The notes beneath the pieces are model-generated. The model saw nothing but the letters and a program-made list of their open reading frames with translations. It had not been told where the DNA came from and did no database searches. This document shows, piece by piece, positions 26,620-27,866 of a stretch of DNA of 27,866 nt. Location of the stretch: NCBI GenBank assembly GCA_030407315.1, contig JALQPE010002326.1, forward strand, positions 1 through 27,866. Reading direction: 5' to 3'. The stretch is from Asparagopsis taxiformis (lineage: Eukaryota; Rhodophyta; Florideophyceae; Bonnemaisoniales; Bonnemaisoniaceae). How positions within the stretch are numbered: position 1 is the stretch's first letter; each line of letters opens with the position of its first letter. Position numbers and translations under genes: made by a program.

Positions 26620-27866
26620 CTACTCAACTGTGATGTAAATCTTCACTACTATCGGTACCTCATCGTCCGACTCAAAGTCGTGTGCGAACTCGTAAGGTTT
26701 CGGCAGACGATTGGGGTCGTCACTCTGCAAACGGTGCGTAGACGAGATCATTGACTAGCTCGGAAGAATCACGTACAGCCATGCTATGGACTCGAATGTG
26801 ATGAACGTATTGTACTCCAGTCTTAGAATTTTGTCCTTCACGAAGTCGTAATCCTGCCATCCCGCACCAGCGTGCTCTACGTCACCACGATTCACGAGAA
26901 CAGAAAAAGGGTGGAATCCAAACAATTTTTGGATGGAGATGGGGCCAGATAGCCAGGAAGGCATCACGAGGGGCGTTGAGGAAGGCATGACTCCGCGGTC
27001 GTACCAGAAATGGGGACCCAACTGCACCAGTAGCTATGAAAGAATAGTCTGGGTCTGGTGCAGGGGTCCCACAATAGCGGTTGGGTTTCCTCGCGTGGGC
27101 GGTCCTGGGTACGTAAAGTCGAGATGCGGGATCTGACGAGTACAGTTGGAACCCGTCAGGAGCATCCGAAGTCCTGTCCTCCCAAAGCGCAGCTTGGAGC
27201 CTTTCTTGAATCCGTTCAAAGATGTGAAACGGAATCCTCCAAGTGCAACATTTCCGCTATAATTGCGAGGATGACATCCCGGAACCTTGTCATGAGCCAC
27301 GACATGGATTCCTCCCCGTCGAGGTCTTCAATGACAGCCGAGCGGGGGGTCATGTACCGCTGGCGAGACGCGCCACCCCGGGCATCCGGCAGCTGAACGG
27401 AGTTCAGAATCGTGCCCCACGCCCCCCTTCCACATTGTCATCGAACTTTTGGGCAAACCCAGAGAGCAGTTCGTGGGATTGCAGACCGTACATCGGAAGC
27501 TCCTAGTATGTCTTCGAGGACGATGTATCCATCGAAATCAATACTAGCCCTTGCCCGCTCCTAATAAACAATCCTCTCCTCGGATGTACCACCAGCCGCG
27601 GAGTTGATATCCTCCCTGATCTCCTCCACCTCCCCACTCGTCATGATGAACCCAGAGCGGTGTTCAGGATGGAGCAGACCCGAATTGAACGAACGAACGT
27701 AGCAGCTTGGGCAAGCGTGGTCTGCCGTGTGGAGAAAGGAAGGTGGCGGTGGATGCTCGCTCATACCTGTGTACCCGAAACCCCTTGGAGTCACTTCGTC
27801 TTTGTAGGGGTTTCGCCGTTTCTATCTCACCTTCACGCTCCTTTTCGCCAGATGAGGGTGGCTGTG
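26620..27866 (-). pseudogene. 2-oxoglutarate/Fe(II) oxygenase-like gene, frame-broken, open at the right edge
   Basis: Read right to left: a CPSC-containing start (27794 region), then DFDGYIVLEDIL, a phytanoyl-CoA-hydroxylase-like opening. Next come a helical section and QIPHLDFTYPGPP with an HxD pair (His codon 27124-27126, Asp codon 27118-27120). Then GSPFLVRPRSHAFL, VNRGDVEHAGAGWQDYD with the third metal ligand His at 26872-26874, and HIRVHSMAVRD with the Arg expected to bind 2-oxoglutarate at 26792-26794. HxD...H...R is the signature of Fe(II)/2-oxoglutarate oxygenases. The pieces lie in different frames. One shift falls in a run of five A (26903-26907 on the plus strand). A TAG interrupts the frame near 27556, and an acidic tail (FAHDFESDDEVPIVV) ends at a TAG at 26620-26622. 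The substrate is unknown. The assignment rests on motifs and their order. Confidence 0.5.

Noticed and set aside
1..27866. Transfer RNA or ribosomal RNA genes.
   Set aside because: No T-arm-like word with matching acceptor stem and no conserved rRNA core sequence was found by eye on either strand; a covariance-model scan would be decisive.
1..27866. Bacterial origin, suggested by beta-class methyltransferases and frames opening with TTG or GTG.
   Set aside because: Introns, SET, Sel1-like and DUF202 context, absence of ribosome binding sites and long satellite DNA point to a nuclear eukaryotic locus; the non-ATG openings reflect missing exons or frame breaks.

Overview
The window looks like nuclear DNA of a eukaryote, most likely an alga. 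A red alga would fit but cannot be proved from the sequence. The evidence is long, mostly uninterrupted reading frames, a few short GT-AG introns (76, 129 and 97 nt are proposed), domain types common in algal genomes (SET, Sel1-like repeats, DUF202, an algal-type 2-oxoglutarate oxygenase fold) and very large amounts of palindromic repeat DNA. No ribosome binding sites or operons are seen. Many reading frames have no early ATG, so exons or starts are missing.

Layout. 1-0.8 kb: left-truncated, frame-broken charged protein. 1.0-4.3 kb: repeat block made of two diverged ~920 bp direct copies, a 172 bp tandem repeat, a 49 bp array of five 37 bp palindromes and a 74 bp repeat. 4.4-5.1 kb (-): decayed gene resembling the PP4 regulatory subunit 3 (SMEK) helical domain. 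6.9-8.8 kb (+): Sel1-like repeat protein broken by frameshifts near its end. 9.5-11.2 kb (+): fragment resembling a TRIC/YadS channel, a DUF202 membrane protein and a second small hydrophobic frame. 11.8-12.2 kb: cluster of palindromes sharing an acagtaaa arm. 12.6-13.4 kb (-): unrecognised spliced gene. 14.1-15.8 kb (+): bacterial-type beta-class DNA methyltransferase with a C-terminal Cys/His cluster. 16.0-18.4 kb (+): frame-broken coding region of unknown function. 19.7-21.3 kb (-): predicted three-exon gene of unknown function. 22.4-26.0 kb (-): helical protein segment followed by a second beta-class DNA methyltransferase fused to a SET domain. 26.6-27.9 kb (-): 2-oxoglutarate/Fe(II) oxygenase-like pseudogene.

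Two signals stand out. First, one interval holds two different beta-class DNA methyltransferases, one linked to a SET domain and one to a Cys/His finger, plus an oxygenase-like gene with the HxD...H...R pattern. This could be a DNA or chromatin modification set carried on mobile DNA, because the methyltransferase-SET segment is bracketed by copies of one 126 bp foldback element. Second, between 5 and 10.3 kb there are seven pairs of abutting or overlapping palindromes of unrelated sequence, one of which supplies the stop codon of a gene fragment.

Coding regions are repeatedly interrupted by single-base shifts, one in a homopolymer. Either many genes here are decaying or the assembly has uncorrected indels; this must be settled before any gene is called dead.
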